DNA from: Collimonas humicola
GTDB taxonomy: Bacteria; Pseudomonadota; Gammaproteobacteria; Burkholderiales; Burkholderiaceae_D
Direction: 5' to 3'
Length of the DNA stretch: 64,000 nucleotides
Assembly (NCBI RefSeq): GCF_018304945.1
Contig: NZ_JAGQEE010000001.1
Coordinates: 1,178,001 to 1,242,000, forward strand
Part shown: positions 29,344 through 37,436 of the stretch, in pieces
How positions within the stretch are numbered: the stretch's first letter is position 1
Layout of the letters: the number at the start of each line of letters is the position of its first letter
The notes under the pieces: model-generated
What the model saw: only the letters and a program-made list of their open reading frames with translations
Told to the model about the DNA's origin: nothing
The model's database searches: none
Position numbers and translations under genes: made by a program

Positions 29344-32300
29344 CTACTGCGGTTTCTTGACCCGGAACCAGGCGGCATACAAAGCCGGCAAAAACAGCAG
29401 GGTCAGGCCGGTAGCGACAATCAGGCCGCCCATGATGGCCACCGCCATCGGCCCCCAGAACACAGAGTGCGACAAGGGGATCATGGCCAGCACGGCTGCC
29501 GCCGCGGTCAGCATGATAGGCCGGCAACGGCGCACCGCCGATTCGACGATGGCATCCCAGGGCGCCACGCCGCTGGCGATATCGTGCTCGATCTGGTCGA
29601 TCAGGATCACCGAGTTGCGGATGATCATGCCGAACAGCGCAATCACCCCGAGCTGGGCGACGAAGCCGAACGGCCGGTGCAGGATCAGCAGCGCGGCAGC
29701 GGCGCCAGCGATTCCCAGCGGCCCGGTCAGGAACACCAGCAGCGAACGCGAGAAGCTATGCAGCTGCAGCATCAGCAAAGTGAAGATGATGAAAATCACC
29801 AGCGGCACGTTGGCGGCGATCGAATCCTGCGCCTTGCCCGCGTCGTGGGCGGCGCCGGCGATATCGATCACATAGCCCGGCGGCAGCTGCGCCCGGATCT
29901 TGTCCAGCTGCGGATTGATCTGGTCGGTCACGGTAGGTCCTTGCACGCCGTCGATGACATCGGCCTGCACGGTGATTGCCCAGTTGCGCCACTCGCGCCA
30001 GACCACCCCTGGCTCCCATACCAGCTTGACCGTGGCGACCTGCGCCAGCGGCACCGACTTGCCGCTGGCGGTCGGGATATTGGCCTGGCTCAAAGCGTCG
30101 ATGGTGGCACGCTCGTCCAGCGGCTGGCGCACCACGATATCGATCAGCCGATCGTGCTCGCGATACTGGCCGATGGTGCTGCCGGTCAGCAGGGTGTTGA
30201 CGGTCTGCATCACGGTTTGCGAACCAATCCCCAGCGTACGCAATTTATCCTGGTCGAGATCGACCCGCAGCACCTTGACCGATTCATTCCAGTTGTCGTT
30301 CAGGCCGATGATGTTCGGATTGCCGTTCATCACGCCCTTGACCTGGTCGGCGATTACCCTGACCTTGGCGGCATCGGTGCCGCTGACACGGAACTGCACC
30401 GCATACGGCACCGGCGGTCCGCTCGGCAGCAGCTTGACCCTGCCGCGCACTTCGGGGAAACCATGCTTGAAGGCGTCGGTGATCTTCAGGCGCAAGGCAT
30501 CGCGCGAGGCCAGGTCCTTGGTCAGCAGCACCACCTGCGCCACATTGGTCTGCGGCAGGATCTGGTCCAGCGGCAGGTAAAAGCGCGGGCTGCCGCTGCC
30601 GACATAGGTGGTCATGCTTTCCAGCTCCGGTGCATTATGGATAAACGCCTCGAACTTCTTGGCCTGCGCTTCAGTAGCGGCAAACGAAGAACCTTCCGGC
30701 AGCCACAGTTCGATCATCAGTTCCGGCCGGCTGGAATCGGGAAAGAACTGCTCTTCGATGAACTTGAAGCCGAACACGCCCAGCGCAAACACCATCAGCG
30801 TCAGGGCGATAGTGATCTTGCGCCACTCGACGCACCAGTTGACGGCGCGCCGCACGCGTGAATAGAACGGCGTGTTGAACAGTTCGTGATGGCCGTCGGC
30901 GCCGGCGGCGGGCTTGACCTTCAGCAGCAGATAGCCGATATACGGCGTGAACAGCACCGCCACCAGCCAGGAAATCAGCAGCGCCAGCGCGTTTACCGAA
31001 AACATGGAAAACGTGTATTCGCCTGCAGCGGACTTGGCCAGGCCGATCGGCAGAAAACCGGCGGCGGTGATCAGGGTGCCGGTCAGCATCGGCATCGCGG
31101 TCGAAGTGTAGGCAAAGGTCGCCGCTTCCAGCCGCGACAAGCCCTCCTCCATCTTGCGCACCATCATTTCCACCGCGATGATGGCATCGTCGACCAGCAG
31201 GCCGAGGGCGATGATCAGCGCGCCCAGCGAGATCTTGTGCAGGTCGATGCTGAAGATGCGCATGAACAGGAAAGTCACCGCCAATACCAGCGGGATCGTC
31301 AATGCCACCACCAGGCCCGGCCAGACATCGATGCGGAATGGCTTGGTATGGAATCCGAGCGAAAGGAAACTCACCGCCAGCACGATCAGCACCGCTTCCA
31401 TCAAGGTCTTGAGGAATTCATCGACCGATTCGGCGACGATTTTCGGCTGGTTGGATACCCGCTCCAGGTTAATGCCGACCGGCAGCTTGGCCTTGATTTC
31501 CGCAGTGATGCGCGCCATATCCTTGCCCAGTGCAATGATGTCGCCGCCCTTCACCATGGAGACCCCGAGCCCGATCACTTCCTTGCCGTTGTAGCGCATC
31601 TTCTGCGACGGCGGATCGATGTACTCGCGCTTGACGGCGGCGAAATCGCCCAGCCGGAAGGTCGTGTTATTGGCCCGCAGCTGCAGGTTTTCCAGGTCCT
31701 TGGGCGAGGCTAGCGCGCCGCTCACGCGGATCTGCAGGTTGTCGCTGGCAGTCACCAATATGCCGTTGGCTTGCAGTGCATTCTGCGCGCTCAGCTGGTT
31801 GACGATGTCCTGCACCGAGATGCCCAGCTGGGAGAATTTTTTCTGCGAAAATTCGATGAAGATCTTTTCATCCTGCACGCCGAACAGATCCACTTTCGCG
31901 ACCGACTGCAAGGTCAGCAGCTGCTGGCGCACGAAGTCGGCGTAATCCTTGACATCGGCATAATTGAAACCGTCGCCGGACACTGCAAAGATGGAACCGT
32001 AGGTTTCGCCGAACTCATCGTTGAAGAATGGGCCCAGCACGCCCTGCGGCAAAGTCAGCTTGATATCGCCGACCTTCTTGCGCACCTGATACCAGGCGTC
32101 CACCGTGTCCTTGGGCGTGGCGGATTCCTGCAAGGTCAGGATGATCAGCGTTTCGCCCGGCTTGGAATAGCTGCGGATAGTGTCTATATGCGGCGTTTCC
32201 TGCAGTTTCTTTTCCAGCTTGTCAGTCACCTGGTCGGCCATCTGCAGGGCGGTGGCGCCCGGCCATTGCGCCGACACCACCATGGCGCGGAAAGTAAACG

Positions 32301-32439
32301 GCGGGTCTTCGTCCTGCCCCAGCCGTCCGTAACTCAGGATGCCGCCGATCACCAGCACCACCATCAGGTAGCGCGTCAGCGGGATGTGTTCAAGCGCCCA
32401 GCGCGACAGATTAAAACCGCCCTTTTTACCATCGCTCAT
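29344..32439 (-). CDS. RND efflux transporter permease
   Basis: Proton-driven inner-membrane pump of a tripartite RND efflux system. From the ATG at 32439 it is 1031 residues with the usual 12-TM duplicated layout: TM1 at LTRYLMVVLVIGGIL, a large periplasmic loop, a TM2-TM6 block with LGLLVDDAIIAVEMMVRKMEEG (the conserved Asp pair of TM4), a second loop, and a final block ending LTLLFLPALYAAWF. Similar in type to the MexK/TriC and AcrB-like branch; substrates cannot be assigned. The start overlaps the adaptor stop by 4 nt. No outer-membrane channel gene follows, so it probably uses a separately encoded one. Confidence 0.94.
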   Translation of the reverse strand: MSDGKKGGFNLSRWALEHIPLTRYLMVVLVIGGILSYGRLGQDEDPPFTFRAMVVSAQWPGATALQMADQVTDKLEKKLQETPHIDTIRSYSKPGETLIILTLQESATPKDTVDAWYQVRKKVGDIKLTLPQGVLGPFFNDEFGETYGSIFAVSGDGFNYADVKDYADFVRQQLLTLQSVAKVDLFGVQDEKIFIEFSQKKFSQLGISVQDIVNQLSAQNALQANGILVTASDNLQIRVSGALASPKDLENLQLRANNTTFRLGDFAAVKREYIDPPSQKMRYNGKEVIGLGVSMVKGGDIIALGKDMARITAEIKAKLPVGINLERVSNQPKIVAESVDEFLKTLMEAVLIVLAVSFLSLGFHTKPFRIDVWPGLVVALTIPLVLAVTFLFMRIFSIDLHKISLGALIIALGLLVDDAIIAVEMMVRKMEEGLSRLEAATFAYTSTAMPMLTGTLITAAGFLPIGLAKSAAGEYTFSMFSVNALALLISWLVAVLFTPYIGYLLLKVKPAAGADGHHELFNTPFYSRVRRAVNWCVEWRKITIALTLMVFALGVFGFKFIEEQFFPDSSRPELMIELWLPEGSSFAATEAQAKKFEAFIHNAPELESMTTYVGSGSPRFYLPLDQILPQTNVAQVVLLTKDLASRDALRLKITDAFKHGFPEVRGRVKLLPSGPPVPYAVQFRVSGTDAAKVRVIADQVKGVMNGNPNIIGLNDNWNESVKVLRVDLDQDKLRTLGIGSQTVMQTVNTLLTGSTIGQYREHDRLIDIVVRQPLDERATIDALSQANIPTASGKSVPLAQVATVKLVWEPGVVWREWRNWAITVQADVIDGVQGPTVTDQINPQLDKIRAQLPPGYVIDIAGAAHDAGKAQDSIAANVPLVIFIIFTLLMLQLHSFSRSLLVFLTGPLGIAGAAAALLILHRPFGFVAQLGVIALFGMIIRNSVILIDQIEHDIASGVAPWDAIVESAVRRCRPIMLTAAAAVLAMIPLSHSVFWGPMAVAIMGGLIVATGLTLLFLPALYAAWFRVKKPQ

Positions 32440-33638
32440 CGGGCCGCTCCGCTCACAGCGACAGCGGCGCCGGCTGCCGCGCTCCTGGCGGCCGGCAGGC
32501 TGGCTTCCGGCGCGTTCAGGATGGCAACCTTCTGACCGGGCTTCAATTGATTGACGCCTGCCGTGACCACCTGCTGGCCGGCTTTCAGCGCGCCCTGGAT
32601 CCATACCTCATTGCCATGCTGGCCGGTGATTTCCACCGGCACCTGGCGCACTTGATGTACAGCGCCGCCATCGACCACCCACACAACGCTGTGCTCCTGC
32701 ACGCGCAGCAGCGCGGTGAGCGGCACCTTGATGGCGTCGTCGCTGGTCTTGCTGATGAAAGAGGCATAGGCCGTCATGCCGAGCTTGACGTTGGGCGTAT
32801 CGTCAGGAATCGCAATCTTGATGGCATAGGTGCGCGTCACCGGATCGGCGATCGGCGACACCTCACGCACCGTGCCGCGGATCAGCTGCTTGGGATCGGC
32901 CCACAGGCGCACCTGGACGTCGCTGCTGCGACGCAACTGATCGACCTGGTTTTCCGGCGCACCCACGACGACTTCCTTGGCGCCCTGGCGCGCCACGCTG
33001 ACGACCGGCGTGCCGGCCGCCACCACCTGCCCCGCTTCAGCATTGATGGCGGTCACCACGCCATCGACATCGGATTCCAGCGTGGCATAGGCAGTTTGAT
33101 TCAACTGCCCCTTGAACGCCGCCTCGGCCTGGTCATAAGTCGCTTGCGCCGCCTTGAAAGCGGTGTCTTTCGCATCCAGCACCGCCTGGCTGACGAAATT
33201 CTTATCGCGCAACTCCTGATAGCGCTTCAAGTCGGCCTTGGCCGTATCGCGGTTGCTGGCGGCGGAGGTCACCGCCGCCACCGCCTGCGCCTGCGCCAGC
33301 TGCAAATCCTTCGGATCCAGCCGCATCAGCACCTGGCCGCGCTTGACCACTGTGCCGAGGTCTACCTGGCGGGCGATGATCTTGCCGCCGACACGAAAAC
33401 CCAGCTGCGATTCATAGCGCGCCTGTACTGCGCCTGGGAGCTCTGACGTGACGTCGGCGTTGGCCGGACTGAGCACAGTCACCCGCACCGGACGGATATC
33501 TTCAGCCTTTTCCGGCGCCTTGGAGCAAGCCGCCAGCAAGAATAATGTACAAACAAGCAATAGCCCGGGAACACGCCGGGGAGCACTCATCAAGCCATCG
33601 GCACGGGCGAGAGAACGCGGATTTATCAAGGTCGACAC
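32436..33638 (-). CDS. RND efflux periplasmic adaptor lipoprotein
   Basis: Membrane fusion protein linking the RND pump to an outer-membrane channel. The GTG at 33638 is chosen because AAAGGA lies six bases upstream; the ATGs at 33686 and 33590 have none. Lipobox LAAC puts the lipidated Cys at residue 38. Then come a barrel-sandwich (lipoyl-like) half-motif GFRVGGKIIARQVDLGTVVKRG, an alpha-helical hairpin (about 110-175), the returning lipoyl half, and beta-barrel and membrane-proximal domains. The C-terminus is Ala-rich. Translationally coupled to the pump gene. Confidence 0.93.
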   Translation of the reverse strand: MSTLINPRSLARADGLMSAPRRVPGLLLVCTLFLLAACSKAPEKAEDIRPVRVTVLSPANADVTSELPGAVQARYESQLGFRVGGKIIARQVDLGTVVKRGQVLMRLDPKDLQLAQAQAVAAVTSAASNRDTAKADLKRYQELRDKNFVSQAVLDAKDTAFKAAQATYDQAEAAFKGQLNQTAYATLESDVDGVVTAINAEAGQVVAAGTPVVSVARQGAKEVVVGAPENQVDQLRRSSDVQVRLWADPKQLIRGTVREVSPIADPVTRTYAIKIAIPDDTPNVKLGMTAYASFISKTSDDAIKVPLTALLRVQEHSVVWVVDGGAVHQVRQVPVEITGQHGNEVWIQGALKAGQQVVTAGVNQLKPGQKVAILNAPEASLPAARSAAAGAAVAVSGAAR

Positions 33639-33745
33639 GTTTTTTCCTTTACTATTCTGGGCTGTTGTCGGTTTGCGCATTGCCATCAGGACACATTGCT
33701 ATAGAAAGACGGGCTGCGGCGACAGCTTTCATCCCGCCTTCAAAA

Positions 33746-33799
33746 AATTACTAACTCTAAAGTCAGTAATTATAATTGCGGGCGATCACTTTTGCTCAA
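33746..33799 (-). promoter_or_regulatory. Candidate promoter and TetR-like operator of the RND pump operon
   Basis: A 26-bp inverted repeat at 33746-33771 has 7-bp perfect outer arms AATTACT/AGTAATT; counting both halves, 22 of 26 positions are symmetric. It overlaps a perfect minus-strand -10 TATAAT (33769-33774); a weaker -35, TTGAGC, lies at 33794-33799 (19-bp spacing). Size and placement fit a TetR/AcrR-type operator, but no regulator gene is adjacent. The divergent gene is hpnC. Confidence 0.6.
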
Positions 33800-33869
33800 G
33801 GCTTTTTTGCAGCTGCCGACAACAGGCATGAAAGTATCTTTTTAATCAATGTTTTACCGGCCCGCGCCC

Positions 33870-34682
33870 ATGTCCACTAATCATTACGAAAACTTCCCGG
33901 TAGCATCAATACTCATGCCCGCCCGCTTGCGCCCCGCGGTCAAGGCCATCTATGCCTTTGCCCGCAGCGCCGACGACATTGCCGATGAAGGCGACGCCGG
34001 CCCCGAGCAGCGTTTGCGTGAGCTGGGCGCCTATGAAGCCGCGCTGGACCGGATAGAACAGCGGCAAGCCGCCGAAAGCCCGCTGTTCCAGACGCTGCAG
34101 GAGGTCATCATGGCATATCGCTTGCCGCTGGCGCCGTTTCGCGACCTGCTGTCCGCCTTCAAACAGGATGTAGTCACCACCCGCTACAACCAGTTTACCG
34201 ACCTGCTCGACTATTGCCGCCGATCGGCCAACCCGGTCGGCGCGCTGATGCTGCACCTGTATGACGCGGCCAGCGAACAAAACCTGCGCGACTCGGATGC
34301 GATCTGCTCGGCGCTGCAGCTGATCAATTTTTGGCAAGACGTCGCCATCGACTGGGATAAGGCGCGCATTTACCTGCCGCTGGAAGACATGCAGCGCTTC
34401 GGCGTATCGCAGGCGCAGCTCGCCGGCGGCGCCACCGACCATGCCTGGCGCCGCCTGATGGAATTCGAAGTGCAACGCGCACGCACCATGATGACAGGCG
34501 CCCAGGGCCTGGCGCTGCGGCTGCCGGGGCGGATCGGCTGGGAGCTGCGGCTGGTGGTGCAAGGCGGCTTGCGCATCCTGGAAATGCTGGAAGCAGCGCA
34601 ATACGATATGTTCCGCCAGCGGCCGAAACTGGGGAAAGCCGACTGGCTGCTGTTGATCTGGCGCGCCTTGCGGATGAAATGA
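33870..34682 (+). CDS. hpnC: Hydroxysqualene synthase HpnC
   Basis: Second enzyme of the HpnCDE route to squalene: converts presqualene diphosphate to hydroxysqualene. About 270 residues of the squalene/phytoene synthase fold, with the first Asp-rich motif FARSADDIADE, the RYNQFTDLLDYCRRSANPVG segment and the second motif NFWQDVAIDWDKARIYLP. The N-terminal HYENFPVAS matches HpnC. The in-frame ATG at 33849 is possible; neither start has a clear Shine-Dalgarno. First of three genes with hpnD and hpnE. Confidence 0.93.
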   Translation: MSTNHYENFPVASILMPARLRPAVKAIYAFARSADDIADEGDAGPEQRLRELGAYEAALDRIEQRQAAESPLFQTLQEVIMAYRLPLAPFRDLLSAFKQDVVTTRYNQFTDLLDYCRRSANPVGALMLHLYDAASEQNLRDSDAICSALQLINFWQDVAIDWDKARIYLPLEDMQRFGVSQAQLAGGATDHAWRRLMEFEVQRARTMMTGAQGLALRLPGRIGWELRLVVQGGLRILEMLEAAQYDMFRQRPKLGKADWLLLIWRALRMK

Positions 34683-34809
34683 TAAAAATCAGCAAACAGG
34701 CAGCATTTCTTACGTATACTTCGGGCAAGTTGTTTTCAAGCTGTCCGCAGCCAAGAGTATCCAAGTAAGTATTAAGTATTCTTTACCGCTCATTACCGTT
34801 TTTATATCC

Positions 34810-35643
34810 ATGTCCCCAGACGATTACTGCCAGCAAAAGGCCGCCCAAAGCGGCTCCAGTTTCTATTACAGCTTCCTGTTCCTGCCGGTCGAGCGTCGTC
34901 GCGCCATTACCGCCCTGTACGCGTTTTGCCGCGAAGTGGACGATACCGTCGACGAATGCACCGACGAAAGCGTGGCGCGCAGCAAGCTCATGTGGTGGCG
35001 CAAGGAAATCGCCGCCATGCTGGCCGGCAATCCGTCGCACCCGGTGACCCAGGCGCTGCAGCCGCACTTGCAGACCTATGGACTGGAAGGCAAGCACCTG
35101 CAAGCGATCATCGACGGCATGGAAATGGATCTGAACCAGACCCGTTACCTGGACTACCCCGGCCTCAAGCAATACTGCTGGCATGTGGCCGGCGTGGTTG
35201 GCATCCTCTCGGCCAGCATCTTTGGCGTAAGCCAGCCGCAAACCCTGCAGTTCGCCGAAAAGCTCGGCCTGGCTTTCCAGCTCACCAACATCATCCGCGA
35301 CGTCGGCGAAGACGGCCGCAAGGGCCGCATTTATTTGCCGGTGAACGAGCTGCAGCAGTTCAATGTCACCGCCGCCGATATCCTCAACGCCCGCTACAGC
35401 GAGAACTTCGTCAACCTGATGCGCTTCCAGGTAGCGCGCGCCCAGCAGGCCTACGACGACGCCTTTGCCCTGCTGCCCAAGCAAGACCGCCGGGCCCAGC
35501 GCCCTGGCCTGATGATGGCAGCGATCTACCGCGCCTTGCTCAACGAGATCGAGCGCGACGGCTTCCATGTGCTGAACCAGCGCATTTCGCTGACACCTAT
35601 CCGTAAATTGTGGCTGGCGTGGAAAACTTATGTACGCGGTTAA
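34810..35643 (+). CDS. hpnD: Presqualene diphosphate synthase HpnD
   Basis: Condenses two farnesyl diphosphates to presqualene diphosphate, the first HpnCDE step. 277 residues with the SQS/PSY features SSFYYSFLFLPVERRRAI, the first motif CREVDDTVDE, MDLNQTRYLDYPGLKQYCWHVAG, and the second motif NIIRDVGEDGRKGRIYLP. Lies 127 bp after hpnC and 161 bp before hpnE on the same strand; the latter gap carries repeats. Confidence 0.95.
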   Translation: MSPDDYCQQKAAQSGSSFYYSFLFLPVERRRAITALYAFCREVDDTVDECTDESVARSKLMWWRKEIAAMLAGNPSHPVTQALQPHLQTYGLEGKHLQAIIDGMEMDLNQTRYLDYPGLKQYCWHVAGVVGILSASIFGVSQPQTLQFAEKLGLAFQLTNIIRDVGEDGRKGRIYLPVNELQQFNVTAADILNARYSENFVNLMRFQVARAQQAYDDAFALLPKQDRRAQRPGLMMAAIYRALLNEIERDGFHVLNQRISLTPIRKLWLAWKTYVRG

Positions 35644-35663
35644 CACGGTTAAACAAAAAAATC

Positions 35664-35730
35664 CGTCATCCCCGTGCACGCGGGGATCCAAGTTACTGAT
35701 CAAAATGGATTCCCGCGTGCGCGGGAATGG
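35664..35730. repeat. REP-like palindrome doublet between hpnD and hpnE
   Basis: Two palindromes in tandem: ATCCCCG/CGGGGAT (35668-35674 and 35681-35687, 6-nt loop) and ATTCCCGCG/CGCGGGAAT (35709-35717 and 35720-35728, 2-nt loop). Flanking ATCCA and TGGAT are also inverted, so the whole unit is roughly symmetrical. It resembles dispersed REP/dRS3-type repeats of betaproteobacteria. Only one copy lies in this window. Confidence 0.7.
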
Positions 35731-35731
35731 T

Positions 35732-35761
35732 GGGGTCGCCATAGACGGGGTCGCCGTAGAC
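35732..35761. repeat. 15-bp tandem repeat, two copies
   Basis: GGGGTCGCCATAGAC (35732-35746) followed directly by GGGGTCGCCGTAGAC (35747-35761), differing at one base. It abuts the REP-like doublet and ends 43 bp before hpnE. Five codons per unit would keep frame, but I see no gene covering it. Confidence 0.85.
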
Positions 35762-35804
35762 GGAACCACCAGGGACGCAGAGGGAGATATACGAGGCTTG
35801 CGAA

Positions 35805-37145
35805 ATGGCCGCTAACTCGCGACATATCGCGATAATCGGCGCCGGCTGGGCCGGCTGCACCGCCGCCGTCGAACTGACGCTAGCCGGCCACCAGGTCACC
35901 TTGTATGAAGCCAGCCGGCAGCTGGGCGGCCGCGCGCGCCGGGTCGACATCGACGATATCGTGCTCGACAACGGCCAGCACATCCTGCTCGGCGCCTACA
36001 AGCAAAGCTTGCAGATGATGCGCAAGGTCGGCATAGCTCCGGAACAAGCCATGCTGCGCCTGCCGCTGCAGATGAACTACCCGGCCGGCAGCGGCGGCAT
36101 GAGCTTTACAGCGCCACGCCTGCCGGCGCCCTTGCATCTGCTGGTGGCGCTGTGGCGCGCGCGCGGATTGGGGCGCGAGGACAAGCTGGCGCTGGCGCGC
36201 TTTTCCTCGGCGGCGCGCTGGATGGACTGGCGCCTGAACGACGACTGCAGCGTCAGCACCTTGCTGGAGCGCTTCGACCAGACCGGCCGCCTGATCCAGC
36301 TGATGTGGCGTCCCTTGTGCATCGCCGCCCTCAACACCCGCCCTGAACAGGCTTCGGCCCAGGTCTTCCTGGCGGTGCTGCGCGACAGCCTCGGCGCCCG
36401 CAGAAGCGCATCCGACATGCTGCTGCCGCGGCGCGACCTGAGCAGCCTGTTTCCGCAACAGGCCGCCGCCTTTATTGAAGAACGCGGCGGCAGCCTGGAA
36501 TCCGGCCGCAGCGTCAGGCAAGTCCGGCGCGACGGCCAGCAATGGCAACTGCAAAGCAACGACGCCAGCCAGAACTTCGACGCCGTGGTCATCGCCACGC
36601 CGCCGGAAACCGCGGCCACGCTGCTGGATGGCTGCGCCGATGCCGAACTGCTTTCCACATTGCGCAGTTTCACCTACGAACCGATCACCACCTGCTATCT
36701 GCAATATGCCGGCGCGATACGCCTGCCGCAGCCCTTCTTCGCCCTGGTCGACGATCCGGCCAACGCCAGCGGCGCGGCGGCCTGGGGCCAGTTCGTGTTC
36801 GACCGTGGCCAGCTCGACCCAGCCCAGGCCGGCTTGCTGGCGGTGGTCATCAGCGCATCGTCCCAAGCGATCCAGGACGGCCATCAAGCCCTCGGCAACG
36901 CGGTCGCCGCCCAGCTCGCCGCCGCATTCAAGCAGCCGCAGCTGGCGCAGCCCTTGTGGACCAAGGTGATTTCAGAGAAACGCGCCACCTTCGCCTGCAC
37001 CCCGGGCCTGGCGCGGCCGGCCAACGACAGCGGCCTGGAACGGCTGATGCTGGCCGGCGACTACACCGCCAGCGAGTATCCGGCAACACTGGAAGCTGCC
37101 GTGCGCAGTGGACAGGCCGCGGCGCGCCTGCTGCTCGGCTCATAA
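35805..37145 (+). CDS. hpnE: Hydroxysqualene dehydroxylase HpnE
   Basis: FAD-dependent enzyme reducing hydroxysqualene to squalene, the last HpnCDE step. 446 residues of the amine-oxidase/phytoene-desaturase-like fold: N-terminal dinucleotide motif IIGAGWAGCTAAVEL (about 9-23), then YEASRQLGGRARRV, and a C-terminal FAD segment LMLAGDYTASEYPATLEAAVRSGQAAA. Start supported by GAGG upstream. No squalene-hopene cyclase (shc) follows; it would have to be elsewhere if hopanoids are made. Confidence 0.93.
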   Translation: MAANSRHIAIIGAGWAGCTAAVELTLAGHQVTLYEASRQLGGRARRVDIDDIVLDNGQHILLGAYKQSLQMMRKVGIAPEQAMLRLPLQMNYPAGSGGMSFTAPRLPAPLHLLVALWRARGLGREDKLALARFSSAARWMDWRLNDDCSVSTLLERFDQTGRLIQLMWRPLCIAALNTRPEQASAQVFLAVLRDSLGARRSASDMLLPRRDLSSLFPQQAAAFIEERGGSLESGRSVRQVRRDGQQWQLQSNDASQNFDAVVIATPPETAATLLDGCADAELLSTLRSFTYEPITTCYLQYAGAIRLPQPFFALVDDPANASGAAAWGQFVFDRGQLDPAQAGLLAVVISASSQAIQDGHQALGNAVAAQLAAAFKQPQLAQPLWTKVISEKRATFACTPGLARPANDSGLERLMLAGDYTASEYPATLEAAVRSGQAAARLLLGS

Positions 37146-37436
37146 ATACCCGGGCGACGATAAGCGCGGCTGTCGAATTGCCCGGGCACAGCCATGCCTG
37201 CCGCTTGATCAATCCCCCCCTAGGCCGGACTCCCGGCTAACCGCAATGACGCTTCCATATGCCGAAGGCATGCATTTCGTAAAACACCCGATGCCTCCAC
37301 ATAAGACGCAGCCATTAGATTATCTTATCCGAGACTAAAATTATTCTCGCTTGCACATAAGGCTTTCGCAATAGAAAATGCCATTTTTGCAATGCCTCAC
37401 TCAATCCCGTTCAAGCGAAGAAATTTGAACAATCAC
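37146..37436. other. AT-rich intergenic region before the M20 peptidase
   Basis: About 290 bp between hpnE and the peptidase. GC content drops after about 37240, with A/T-rich stretches continuing into the peptidase N-terminus. It should contain the peptidase promoter; no -35/-10 pair stands out. A C7 run lies near 37215. I see no gene or terminator hairpin of note. Confidence 0.35.
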
